A DNA stretch of 64,000 nucleotides from Curvularia sp. ZM96 (lineage: Eukaryota; Ascomycota; Dothideomycetes; Pleosporales; Pleosporaceae). Position 1 is the first letter of the stretch; each line of letters opens with the position of its first letter. Of this stretch, positions 34,095 through 47,109 are shown piece by piece. The stretch spans positions 4,510,712 to 4,574,711 of the forward strand of contig JAJGBQ010000004.1 of the NCBI GenBank assembly GCA_022457065.1. Reading direction: 5' to 3'. The notes beneath the pieces were generated by a model, which worked only from the letters and a program-made list of their open reading frames with translations, was not told the origin of the DNA and did not search any database. The position numbers and the translations under genes were made by a program.

Positions 34095-37000
34095 AAGAGC
34101 CTTAGTCCTATTAAGCTTAGCCTAAAACAAAGGAAATAATTAAAGAAAGTATTAAAAGAAAGTAACAAAGGAAATAACTAAAGAGAATGTCGTCTACTAT
34201 CTACTAACTATGCTCCTTCATCTCATGTCTACAGAATCCAGGTGTGTCGCTAAGCACCTAGATTCTATTAGTGCGGTCACCTCTTAGGACCTACCTAGCC
34301 CTTGTCGTCGAAGACGCTCACTCCTACGTAGTTCAGCAGCCTCAGTCTGCGCTCGATCGCGTGCTCTGCCAGCAGTAGCCGCTAACCTAGAAGGCTCTTC
34401 TCGTGCTACTGTCTGTGCCCGTTAACGTTGTCGTTACAGAGGGGTAGGTATTAGATATAGAGACGGCGAGTAAGAAGGAGACTGTAGTAGAGATTAAGGA
34501 GGGCTCGAAGGTAGAGATCAAGAAGGGCTTAACAGCACTAAACTCTATCTACTTTCGCTAGCTAGTCTTTCCTTATGTCTAATCCGTTCATCTAGCTCTA
34601 TCTCTAACTTATTCACTAGAGCTTGTAGTACGTCTTCCTACGTAATATTCTTGTCCTAGTTAGACTACGTAGCCCCCTTACGAGGAGAATATACTCTAGA
34701 AGTAGCAAAGTATAAGCGACTAGGAATACCTCTCTCTAAAATAGCTTAGAAGACGTCTTTCTTAAGGTCTTAGACGAGAGGAAAGAGACGTTTAATCTTA
34801 TTAATTATATGCTAACGATAAGTATTAATATAGCGTTAGATCTTATCTCTATTATAGCTATCGAATATATTACGTAGCTTCTTACAGACGAGAGAGTTGT
34901 CCTAGCAGACCTACCTATATAGGGCCTTTAATATCTTAGAGCAAAAGTTAATATAGACGTCTACTAAGAACGCCCACTTTACTCTTCTATACTTGTTTAG
35001 GTAGCCTAAGAAGGATCGTAGAGCAGCGATTAGCTTCTAGTACGCCTTATAGATCTCGTCGTATATTCCTATAGTAGGGTTCTCTATCTTACTATTACGC
35101 ACGAGGTAGAACTAAGGTAGTATCGTGCGTCTTTCCTTCGTGGTAGGGCTAGTTAATCTATAAGGCAGTAGTAGATAAGAGATACGGATCTGTCTAGTAG
35201 AGTAGGGCTACTTAGTCTATACCACCTCTTTCTAACGGTCCTTTATCTCAGCTAGCTAGTCTATAGCATCGTCCTACCCTTTAATATATCTAGTCGAATG
35301 TTTACGACGGAGCTCTCGCTAAGTAAGATACTTAGGTACGTGCTTATAGAATCTAAGTAGAAGAAGAGTGTAATTATCTTCGTCTTTATTAGTAAATAAC
35401 GCACTTCCCTATATTATCTCCGCCCCTATACCTATAGTAATCGCAGTATATAAGTTTAGATTAACGTATTTAAAAGCTATTCTATCTCTAGACTTTACAT
35501 ACTTAGTGTAGTACAGGTAGGTAACGAAAGTGTAGGTCTTCCTAATTATAGCATATAGTAGCTAATACTAGATATCTCCCCATACGACTTACTAGACTAA
35601 AGAATAGTATATATAGCGCAACTACCTAAGATTTTCTCTTCTATTAATACGCCGCTAATAGTAGTCGTATATTTAGAACTAATAGTCGATAGCGTCAGCT
35701 ACGTAATTATTCTCAAGTAGCCACTTAAACCTATCTTTAATTATACTACTAGTACGCTAGAACTTAGTAATAAGATCTCGTACACCTATTACCTTAGCTA
35801 CCTTGTCCTAGTTAATAGCTCTAATCACTCGAGATTCTTATAGGTAGTAGTAGTAGCTAAGCATATCGTCTATCTACGGCCTTAACTAGTACTTCTTAAC
35901 AAAGAGAAGGCTCGTCTTCTTATTACTTTGCACGATATTCTACCTATCCTTGTTTAGGTATAGTAGGGTTAGCACCTTATAGAGTTGCGTTCTATCTATA
36001 GCTCGCTTAAAAATTTCTATCTTAGTAGCTATTACTCTAGTGTAGATAAAGTATAGTCTTTCGTAGTTAAGCGGATTAACTCGTTTCCTTCGTCTCTAAC
36101 TAACCTTCTCGTACTAGGCGTTAATTAGCCTAGAGCGCTATAGGTTAGTAAGGAGCCTAGAGCTCTATATCTCTTTCTTAATTATAATAAGTATAGGGGA
36201 CTTCTAGTTTATATACTTATAAGAAGATATAGGGCTAGAGTTCTTATAGTCTTCGTCTAGCTTAGCGTCCTTATTAATATCTACTAGATTAAGTTTAGTT
36301 TCGAGTATCTAAGTAGCCTATTTAGCCTTCCAACTACAGAGGACTCTAGTATTAGGTACTAGTAGAGAGTTGCTTAAACCACGGCCTCTAGTCGCTGCCT
36401 TCTATTCGAATACTCTAACTTCTTCTAACACGCTTAGGGTAGGTGACTATACTAATTAAGTAGACGAGAGTAGAGACGATCCTAGTAATTATAATAGCCA
36501 ACTTCCTTTAATTATTCGCTACTACGAACCTAGAGTGCTGCTCTTCTCTTATAGGCGTTAGTATTTAGAGAGAGAGTACACAAGAAGGAATTTTAGATAC
36601 TTTACTAGCTCTTAGTCTTAACGAAGTTACTCTCCTATATTATAATTAGTCTATAATTTATTAGTACGAGAATTTTTACGGCTATTTATATACTTAAAGA
36701 CCTAATTCTAGTATAGAAGAAGACGATTTTAACAAGGGCTCTCCTTTACCTTTAACACTATAGGCCTCGCGTTTAGGACGGTCTTCTAGGTAGAGTATAG
36801 CGTGTCGTTCACGTCTAGCTTATATTTTACTACTAGGTCTTAGAGTATTTTGCTATCTAAGTCGCCTAGTACCGTCTACGAATTATCTACTATATTGTGT
36901 TAAGCAAAATCGCAGATCTCCTTTATTTACAGCTTTATAGCAGCCTAGTCTAATGCGTTAACACACTTATTCTTACCTCAATTCTTCTTACTAAGCTATA

Positions 37001-38200
37001 AATATACGATAGCGTTTAAGAAAGGTGCTACCTATCTAAGACTCATACTATAGAGCATAAAGGCTATATTAGTAATCCCCTAGTAGTTAAATATAATCTT
37101 ATTTAAGTACTTACTAACATACTTCTCGATAAAGCTAGGCTCACAATTCTTAATAGCGCTAATAGCATTTAAAATCTCTTACTACTTCTTCTAGGCGACG
37201 TCTTTAGCTTATTTAAAAATAAGGTAGTAAGTCTTAAAGCTAGCCACTCCTCTATACTCGTCTATTAGTCCTTAGTTTTTCTTTAGTATAGCGCTAAACA
37301 CAAGAATTAGATCGCTAAATTAATAGAAATAGGTAGAGAGAGCTTATAGAGCTACGTCTACGGCTTTCTTACCTTCCCTTAGTATAATATCTCAAAAGTA
37401 GTAGATCTACTCTTTAGCGCTACCTCTTCTAAACTTAATATTGCTAGCTATCCTAATAACCTTAGCCTAAGCTATAGTTAAGCTCTAGTTCTTGCTAATA
37501 ATCTCGTTAATACTACGCGTAATAAGTTTCTCTAGCTAGAGAGAGATCTAAAGGCTACTTAGGAGCCCTAAGAGTTCTAGAGTTTTAGGTTCCTAGATAT
37601 TACCTCGTAGGTTCGATAGTATATAGCTACGCTATCTCGGCGTCTAAAGCTTATAAGAGGGGCTTCTCGAGACGATCTATAGTAGGTTATCTAGAGAATT
37701 AATCGCTCGCCCCTTTTCTTTATCTTTCCGCCATAGCGGGTTACTTATTATAGCGTTTTAGCCTATTAGCTCTATATACTATAGTCGTCGTAGGTGTCAT
37801 AAGTATAGTATATCTTAGAGTATAAGATTAAGGTATATAAGAGAATAGAGAGGAAATAAGGCTAAGCTCTTATATCTTTAAAATAGCGGTAAATTAGCGG
37901 CCTACGTTTACTTATTATATATAAATTGTGCGTAAATAGTAGTGGTAGTATATGTGCGGTAGCGCATTTACCTAACTATATAAGTCGCGATAGTAGAATT
38001 AGAGTGTCTAGCGCTATACTTAGATTCTATTAGTACTACTACTTCTTCGTCTCTATATCTCCCCTATAACTAAGAGCTCTTTAAGGCACTTCTCTACGCT
38101 TAAAGTTTCCTCTTATTAACTTTCCTAGTACGCTACTATCTAACTAACCCTCCTACTGTGCCTACATGCCCTATAGCCGCATAGTGTTAGGCCCTCTCCC
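34095..38200 (-). pseudogene. Degraded extra coding region between pol and 3' LTR
   Basis: The minus strand from about 37733 (a Met codon context ATGGCGGAAAG) to about 34560 reads as one long frame if RIP-type stops (CAG to TAG, CAA to TAA) are ignored. It is about 1000 codons, with Lys/Arg-rich segments such as KLRNIFDSYNRDKI. I do not recognise it. It could be a third gene of the Ty3/Gypsy element or a separate nested element, since short direct repeats (34232-34300 and 38322-38390) bracket it. Confidence 0.45.
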
Positions 38201-41200
38201 CTACCTACATTAAATTAAGCCGTCTTATAGCTCTTAAATTAGCTAGTAATTAAAGATTCTAGCTTAAATAATTAATTATCGTTTACTTCTAGCTATGTTA
38301 GTAATCGCTAGTGTCAATTACTATTAGTTTATATAGAATTAGGGTGTGTTACTAAGCACCCTAATTCTACTAACACCACTACCTCCTATTACCTCTCTAA
38401 GTTAGAGTCCTTAGAGCTACTTAGATTAAAGTCCTAGAGGTAAGTTCGTCTCTCTAAATTAGTAAGACGCCTAGAAATTACGACTGCTAGGTATCCTAGT
38501 TAGGGTGTAGATACTGTCGAGCCCTTAGCCCTCCCTAACCTACTAACTACTAGTAGCCGCCTCACGTCTTCTACGTCTAAGACTCTAGCACGTATTATCT
38601 CTTACTCTTAAGACTATTTGTCTAGGTCCTATAGCTTTATCTCTCCTCTATCTTCCTACATAATCTTCTCTACCTACCTTAGGCGGAAGCGCTTTAGTCT
38701 CTAGCCTAGGGTAGTGTGAGGAAGAACCATGCCATCTAGATTCTCTAGACAATATATCCCTTAATTAGGGCGAGCCTTATAGATTCTATATAGGCCTAGC
38801 TATCTACTATCTAGTTTCCTCTCGCGCGATATGTCGATTTCTCTTACTAAGTTCTATAGTAGTACTAAGTCGCCTATATCTATCTCTTCTTATTAGATCT
38901 CGCTATAATTATCCTAGTACTTCTTCCGTTTAGCTCTTAGTTAGTTTATTCAAGCTATCGCGTCCTTAATAAACTAATCTCGTAGATCTAGCTATATAGC
39001 TCTTATAGCTAGTAGCTACGCACGATCTCGCACTTCCCTAAATAGAAGAGTCTGCTAGATAGGCAACGCTAACTTAATAGGCAGAACTAGATTTTAACCT
39101 ATAACTAGCTAGTATAGTGAGTAGCTAGTCTGCTCCTAGGTTAAGATATAATTAGTATAGAGTACTATTAGCAGATTTCTTACTAATAGGCCTAACAGCT
39201 TAGCTAACGCATTAACGATAGGCTTATATCCGCCTTCGATCTTCCTATTTACTTAAGAATTATAGCTTAACGTCTAGATTCTTTAAATACGGTACGTCTA
39301 CGCTAGTATCTTAACTATCTTAGAGAAGTCTAGCCCTCTATCTACGATTAGCTTCTTTATTATGCTCTATCTATATATAATGTCCTTATAGAAGAACTAA
39401 GTAATAGTAGCTAACTAGTTATTAGCTAGCGCTCAAGCTTCTAGCCATCTACTTAGGTAATCTCTTATAATAACGAGGTACTTCTTATCTATATATAGTA
39501 GCATATAGACTACGTCTACTATAATAGTTTCCTATAGTATAAAGCTATAGGTGTTTATAAGCATGTCTACCTAACGCTTTAATAATTACATTTAGCACTC
39601 TACGCAGGTCGCAAGTAGCGCCCTTACCTTCTCGTATATTCCTTTCTACTAGTAGCGTTACACAAGTAAGGAATATACTCTATTTACTCCTCTATGTCTA
39701 ATCTACTTATAAATATTCTAGATCGTAGCTATCCATAGATCTAGATTATCTACTACTCTTCTAATCGCCATATTCCTTAATATCTTCTAGAATAGTTTAC
39801 CATCTTGTATATAGAAATTTAGTGCTCTCTTCTTCTATACACGTAGCTTAGCCAGCTACTTATGTCTTAGCGATTAAAAGTTAACTAGGAACTATACGAT
39901 TTCTTCTAACTTAGCTAAGTATTTAGACTTTAATACTCGTCTATCTTCTATATAATAGTTTAACTCTATATTATCTACTATATACTTAATAAACTTCTTA
40001 AGATCGTTCTTAGGTTCTATAAAAGGTATCTAACTATCTAGCTTTAAATAGCGTGATAGTGCGTTAGCGACAACGTTCTTCTTACTAGGTATATGCTTAA
40101 TATTAAAGTCCTAGAGTAGAATAGCTAAGATCTACCTATTTATTACTAAACTAAGGTTATTAGTTAAAGAGCGGTTAAGCTATACAATAAGAGTAGCTAT
40201 ATCTATTTTAATTATAAAGTGCACACTATATAGATAAGTACAAAACTTCTTTAGTGTCTATAGCATAGCCTTATACTCTAATTTCGTAGAGTGCTACTTG
40301 CTCTCTCACTCTAACTATAGCGTGCTTTTAAATCGAATAGGGTAACGTCTTCTATCAGCTCTAAGCTACTCTATGCAGGCCCCTCCTTCTTCTCTACTAG
40401 CGTTAACTATAAAGAAGATTAGGTAGAGACTAACGTCTAAGTAGTTAAGGTTAACTAGCGCAGGAGCCAAAGTAATAGCTATTTTTAGTGTTAATATAGC
40501 GTGCCCCTGCGCCTCTAACTACTCGAACTTCTAGCTATCTCATAGTAGTAGGAATAGTGGCTTAGTAATAAGGCTAAACCCCTCGACCTAGATCTAATAG
40601 TATACGTAGATACTAATAAAACCTCTCACTTCGCGTACGTTCCTACAGGGTGGCTAGTCTATTATCTTGCTAACTTTACTCTAACTAGGGTGCCTACTAA
40701 GAGGGCTAACCTTATAGCCTACTACCTCTAGTCGATCTATAAGAAAGTAGTATTTCTTGCCTAAGACTATTCCCCCTACTCGTCTAATGTCTACGAGCAC
40801 TCTATCTAGTTGCACGATATGCTTAAGAATATATTGTTAAACTTCTAGTAGAGACTTCTTATCTCTATAGTTAGTCTTTAGTCCTCTAGACGTAATATCG
40901 TCTATAAATAGCATAGTATCTAGCTAGTAATCTTAGAAGATCTTTATTATTATCCGCTAAAATACTACTACTAAGTTCGTGGCTTCTTATACTATAGTAT
41001 ATAATTTTACTAACCTAATAGATGTCTAGAATATAGTAATATCCCTACTATCTAGATATAGCGTAATCTAATCGTAACCTAAGAAGAGATCTATAAGTAA
41101 AATAACCTTATAGCTAGCGAACCGCTCTAAGAACTCGTCTATAGTAGGTAGTAGGTTAGCGTCTCGTATACTAACGCTATTTATCTTCTGCGTATTATTA

Positions 41201-44200
41201 ATTAGATAGATATCGCTATTCTTCTTAGAGACTAGGTGCTAAGAGTTACGATATTAACTATTACATTTCTTAAGCGCTCCTCTTCTTAGTCGAGTGTTAA
41301 TTATAGCGACTATCTTTAGCTCTAGAGACTTAGAAACTAAGAAGTCTTGTATTTGCTATGCCTTGTAAGGAATAGTGCGGATACAATAGGGCGGGCAAAT
41401 ATTAGATGTAATGCGACTAGACTCTTTAAATGTCTACGATAGTGCTCCTTCTCGATTAAAGAGCATCTAGATTATTATGGCGCGTTCCTGTAACGTTAAC
41501 TAATCCCTAAGGTGTAGCTTAGCTATTCGTTCTAGTGTGAGTCTTACCTCTCTTAGGAAAGTAGCATATCTTCTCTTAAAGAAGTAGTTATATAGCCTAA
41601 CGTCTAGCTCTTAGATACTTGCACGAAGGAGCTGCCTCTCTCTAGCTAGCTTCTTCTAATTTTCTCGACTAAACCCTACTAAATAGTCTTGTCGTAGAAT
41701 ATCTACTAGTCGAACCTTCTTAGTAGTAGACTTATACAGCGTGTACAGGTCGCATCTTCTTAAGAGCTCGTTAAACTTTCGCTCCTTTAGCTACTACTAG
41801 TTTAGTTCGTACATGACTAAGTAGGAGCTAAGTGCTCTAGACATACTCGGCTTCTCTATCTAAATAACTACGTACTTAAAAATTTAAGCTCTCTAAATAT
41901 TAAAATTTCTCTAATCTTCCTTAGTAAAGATTGCTCTATATATGCTAAGGCCTGCCTCTTAATCTACTTAAGCTACTATCTAGATATACTTCACTACTAT
42001 AATACATACGAAAGTATAGACTTAGTATATACGAACTTATAGGCACGACTCTCTATTAGTCGCACCTACTATTCGTTTTCTAGATTCTTATCGTCCTTCT
42101 CGTAGACGTCTAGGTGCGCTAGGTAGTAGGGTGTTAGGTCTAACGCCACGAATACTATATTATGCTATCTATTCTTAGATAGTATCTAATATATTACTCT
42201 TCTAAACGTATTATACTATATAGCTATTCTAGCAGCTACACACTAAGGTCCTCCTAGTATTACTAACCTTAATAGGTTCGCTATTATCCTAAATGTTATT
42301 TAGGTAGTCACTACTCTAATTTTAATAGGAATATTATATATAGTCTCTATAAATAGATTATAGGTGCTATTTACTAATATAACTCTCTATAGAGGCTTAT
42401 CTAGCTTCTACTCTATAATCTTATATAGTATTTTTAATACTTAAGCTACACTTAGACGTAGAATATTTATCTATACTCTAGTGTCTATTAGGCACTTTAC
42501 TATATAGCTAAATACTATTATCTAGCATTTAGGCAGTTTAGTTATAACCTAGACTAGGCTAGCACGACGCTAATCACCTCGCACATATCTGCTTTAGATC
42601 TTGTCTAGATTATCGTGCTAGGTGTCTCCTCGCCTATTTACTTCGTGCCTAGTCTAAGCTCTAACCCTTTAGAAATTTGTATAATTTATATCTATAGAGT
42701 AGTAGAACTTCTCTAGGATAGTAAATAAGCTACTAAGGTCGTGTGTATTATCTTTAGAGTCTATAGAGAGTAGGGTAGCCCAAGCGTCGCCAAGCTTTAT
42801 AGAATTAGGGTGCTCGCTAGCCTACCTTAATTCTGTGGTAGCTACCGCACTTAACATATTAACTAAGGCACTATCTCTACTACTACCTTCTAAATTAAAT
42901 AATAAATCGCGCATCTATTTTCGCACGTCTTCTTAGCTTAATAGGTCTGTTATAGTTAGGCCTCGCACCTCCTAACTAAGTAACGTAGCTATAATTCTCG
43001 TAGGGTAGCCCTAGGCTAAATCGCGTAGCTTAGGGCTATTAAGTAGGCCTATAAACTTTATAGCCTTCTTCTTCTTTTCTTACTAGAGTAACTATAGATC
43101 TATAGAGAGATTTTTAGACATGCTATTATAAGAGAGCTTCATAATAGTAAAGAGATCGTTATAAGGCTGGCTCACATAAGGAATTTCTAACTAGCTTTCG
43201 TAGAATTAGAAAGAGTCGTCTCCTCCTATGTCCGTGTTCTAGCTTCTTTCTATTAAAGAGATGTTATTAATGTCCGACAGTCTATCTCTATAGCTGGCTA
43301 TGTACTTCTTTAGGCGGCTACGCTTCTTAACCTAGCTATCTCTCACTCTATCTACATCTCTTGCTATAGTATTCTTTAGCTTAGGGCGGCTAGCTATATT
43401 AGCTTCTAGCGTATCCCTGCCGCTATCTACATAAGCATTTAAGATAATTAATCGTGTGTTAATCTTATCTAGCGTGGTGAAATCGTCCTCTAATCTAGGA
43501 CGCATAAGGGCTCCCTAGAAGCGTTAGAAATCTTCTATTAGGTTTCCCTCACCTATGCTGTAACTATGCTGTGTAATTATATTAGCTAACTTTTAATAGA
43601 CTAGGTCACTACCTCTAGATAAGTAGCGTCGATTACGAGAGTCTCCCTTAAACTTCTTAGATCTTACTTGTAAAGTAGGCTAATCTATTATATCGTTAGT
43701 AATATTAAAGAACTTCTAGACTTTAGCCTTTACTTAGTCAAGCTAGTACGTAGGTAGACATCTCTCTTTAATCTCGTCTAGGCGTTCTCTATAAGGACTA
43801 AAGAAGTAGGTCTTTATACGCCTCTTAGAATTAAAGGTAAAGCTTATCTAACTATTATAAAGTAGGTTGTTCTAGTCTACGTATTCCCGCACTATATAGC
43901 CAACCTTACCACACATATTATAGGTGTCTCTTATCTTACTATTACTAACTCGTCTTACCTCTTAGCTAGTATTAACGTTAATAGGAGCTCTAGAGATAAA
44001 CGTTCTATTATTTCTCTCTATACTTATCCTATAGATAGTAGCACGCGATATAAAGTACGCATAGTTGCTAGGTTAGTTTAGCAATCTTCCTATCTTCTAG
44101 TAAGCTTAGAGTATGTTAATAGTAGCCATATCTATCTTTAAATTACCTAAGAACTTAATAAGATCTTTAATCTTAGGATCCACGTTAGTAGGAAGCTGCT

Positions 44201-45523
44201 TCTACTGCTACTCCTGTGCCTGCTATACTTTTTAGACTATATCTCGAACATCCTTAGAAGTAAACGTAGCTTTCTTATTCTCCTCGATAATCTAACGCAA
44301 TCTTACATTAGCTCTACTAGTATTAGACTAGTGCAGCTTATCTAAACGTTTCTTCTTCTTATAGTATTCTTTTAGATACTTAAATATTAAGTCTATATTA
44401 TAGAAGTTCTTATTGCCTCTACTAGGACCCCCTAGCATCTAAAACATAACTACTTCCTTATTATTCTTTAGTAGGCCTCTAAAGAAGAGAAGGCCTATCT
44501 CGTCTTTAACAATTTTCTAGTTCTTAACACACTTCTCGGCCGACACTATAAACTGCGCGTAGTAGTCTCGTAGGCCTGGCTATATACGGAGACTTTCCTA
44601 AATATATGCCTAGAGGTATGCTCGCTTACCTATGTGGATACTAGTGTCTTAGTCGGCCTAGTGCTTTTTTATAGACTTCTATAGTATCTTCTAGTCTATC
44701 TCTCTATATCTTTTTATACGCTTAATTATAAGAAGTAGGTATTAATTACTCGCATCTATATAGTCTAGCAGCACTAATACTTTTATTGGCCTAGTGTACC
44801 TCGCATTTATTATCTATTAGTCGTACTCCTATAGGAATTCCGACACATCCTTGCTAGTGAACATTAGAGTAGTATGCTTCGGACGCACCATGTCTATAGA
44901 CACTAGCGGAGGGCTTCTACTCCTCGCAGACATAGCTACTTCCTCTATAGTGTCGTCTAAGGGAGTGTAGACTAGTATAACGGTAGGAGTTATAGATAGA
45001 TAGTTAGTTACTATTAGAGGAGACTAATTCTTAACTCCGCTTAGGTTCTTAATTAGTTTTAGAGACTATTCTCTAGAAGACTATTCTCCTACTAATAACT
45101 ATACGAACTAAACTAATTCTAATCTAATCTAATAATAATAATACCCTCTCCTAGGTTAGTTTAGCTTAGCATTTATTCTCTTTATCTATAGATAGATTAT
45201 AGCTCTATAACTTAGTTTAAATTAGTATTTACTCGTTAGTAGATTAGTAGCACACTACGTAGTAACTTTAATAGTACGTGGCGTCTCTATTACTTTATCG
45301 TAGTCTTCCTAAATAGGATATAGCTAGTAAGTAATCTAACTACTAGCTATATCTTACTAAAGTGTCGCCAAGCTTACTAGGGAAGCGGTAAACCCTCTTA
45401 GGGTCTAGCTTAGTCCCTAGGTCGTCTATGGTCGTCGTCGTATTCTTAAAGTATTCGCAACTTAAGTGCACTAGTCGTATCGTCTACTAAGTAAGTGACA
45501 GTGGCCCCTTAGGCTTCGCTATT
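38200..45523 (-). mobile_element. Ty3/Gypsy retrotransposon gag-pol relic, RIP-mutated
   Basis: On the minus strand the order is gag, RT, RNase H, integrase. A gag zinc-knuckle relic (NMCGKVGY) lies near 43893-43930. RT has LFIDDI near 40900 and ASYKVILLIDLF and SRDITIF at 40980-41150. The RNase H/connection region (HIPSKKNVVANALSRY) is near 40000-40120. The integrase has IVDRG and KIEGGYKPIVNALAK at about 39180-39400. Frames are interrupted by many TAG/TAA stops. It would once have encoded the polyprotein of a Ty3/Gypsy element. It is the largest element in the window and is non-autonomous now. Confidence 0.85.
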
Positions 45524-45558
45524 TGTAAGAGTGTAGGTAGTACGAGGCTACAGTACCT
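45524..45558 (-). repeat. Fragment of the 5' LTR of the minus-strand Ty3/Gypsy element
   Basis: Thirty-five bases (TGTAAGAGTGTAGGTAGTAC and on) match the end of the LTR at 33799-34080. The match stops where another LTR-type sequence starts (TGTTACACGGGG at 45559), so a later insertion cut this LTR. Confidence 0.75.
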
Positions 45559-47109
45559 TGTTACACGGGGTCTACACGGGGTAGGGGAATACTTGCCTAA
45601 TCTCGGTCCGGGTTAGGGCGAGACAGTATATTAAGTAAACCATGCGATTATTTTCTAGCGATTCGTAGTAGAAAGAAGTTATAGGAGTTTAACTAATAGT
45701 AAAAGTAATAATTAATTCTATAATAATAGAATAACTAAGTATTAATCTATATAAGAGAAGAACTTATAAGAGTTAACTATAATAAGTATACTAATAAAAT
45801 CTAACCTATTCTTATACCTATTACTATCCTATCTATCTTTACTATCTTTATAAAATAATCCCTATTCTTTCTAAAGTCTCTAAAGACACTTATTACGTGA
45901 AGGAGTGTCCTTACATCCTTAGCGTGTTTCCCTATGCTTAGCGTGAAGCTAGTCACGTGATCGCCGCCCCACGGTAATTATTACCTTTAACGTAGCGCCT
46001 AATAGTCTCTAACCTATAGCTCTTATCTAGAAGAGATCCTTCGCTATTACTTATAATATTATCCTCTCTCTTAGGCGTATCGTCCTAATACTCTAGGTTA
46101 TTATTTTCCTGTATATTACTTAGCGCTAGCGGCGTAAATAAGTATAGAGGCATACCTGTCGTATCGTAATCGTTCCTTTCTTCTTACCTACCTAACTATG
46201 CCTAAGATTTAGTCTATAACTCGCCGTATCTATTTCTAAAATTCGACCTTCTAGCGTCGAGCCCGTACTAACCGTATAAGGAACTAAGGTCTTAAGATAA
46301 CTTTTTATTATAAACGTTACGAGAAGAAGAATCTTTAGTATTTTATTAATACTATAACTAGCTACTATACTAGTTATATTTCTATTTTAGCTAAGTGTAG
46401 CCTTTTTATATCTAAAGAAGAGTAGGAGAAGGTTAAGACTAAGAAGCGGTAGAAGCGTCTCGAGATTGCTCGTGCTAAAGAGCGCCAACTTTAGGCTTAG
46501 ATAGAGACAGCCCGCTTGCGCCGGGAGCTCCTAGAAGTTAAGACGCGAGAGCGAGAATTTGCTAATCGAGATTATACTATCTTGTCTCTTTAGAATCGCG
46601 CGAAAGAGTAGGCCAAGAGGAACTCCGTGTTACAAGTAACAGCGAAGGATCTCTCCCGGACGAGGGCCGCAGGTTGGAGACCATTGGGCGCCACGTCAAA
46701 AGGTAATGATCACCGCGGGGCGATGGTCACGTGACTGCCGTCACGCCAAGGACAACCGTCAGTGATAGTAGGAGCATATGTGATGGCAGGGAGCTATTAT
46801 AGCAGACAGGACCGTCAGTAATAGTAAGGGCTACTCTAACAGATAGGTAGATAATAATAAGTATAAGAATAGGTTAGATTTTATTATTACACTCGTTATA
46901 GTTAACTCTCTTATAAGTTTCTCTCTTATATAGATTAATACTTAGTTATTCTATTATTATAGAATTAATTATTTATTTATATTTAGTTAAACTCCTATAA
47001 CTTCTCTCTACTACAAATCGCTAGAAAATAATCGCACGGAATACTTTATACAAGTCTCGCCCTAACCTAGACTAAGACTAGATAAGTATAGCGAAACCCC
47101 CGTGTAACA
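45559..47109. repeat. Long inverted repeat made of two opposed LTR ends
   Basis: The arms are about 45559-46065 and about 46610-47109. Outer ends are TGTTACACGGGG and CCCCGTGTAACA. Both arms share the CACGTGA-containing and GGCGCCACGT-type segments and an AGCGAAGGATCTCT block, so each includes an LTR of about 420 bp plus some internal sequence. The right arm is the LTR immediately before the plus-strand Ty3/Gypsy element. The spacer is about 545 bp and carries the relic described separately. Confidence 0.75.
46196..46640 (+). pseudogene. Relic coding frame with coiled-coil-like sequence
   Basis: Starts ATGCCTAAGATT and, ignoring TAG stops, reads through a long charged stretch (RLEIARAKERQL, then ETARLRRELLEVKTRERE) that looks like a coiled coil. 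It sits in the spacer of the long inverted repeat. Its family is uncertain; it may be an accessory frame carried by LTR elements. Confidence 0.45.
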
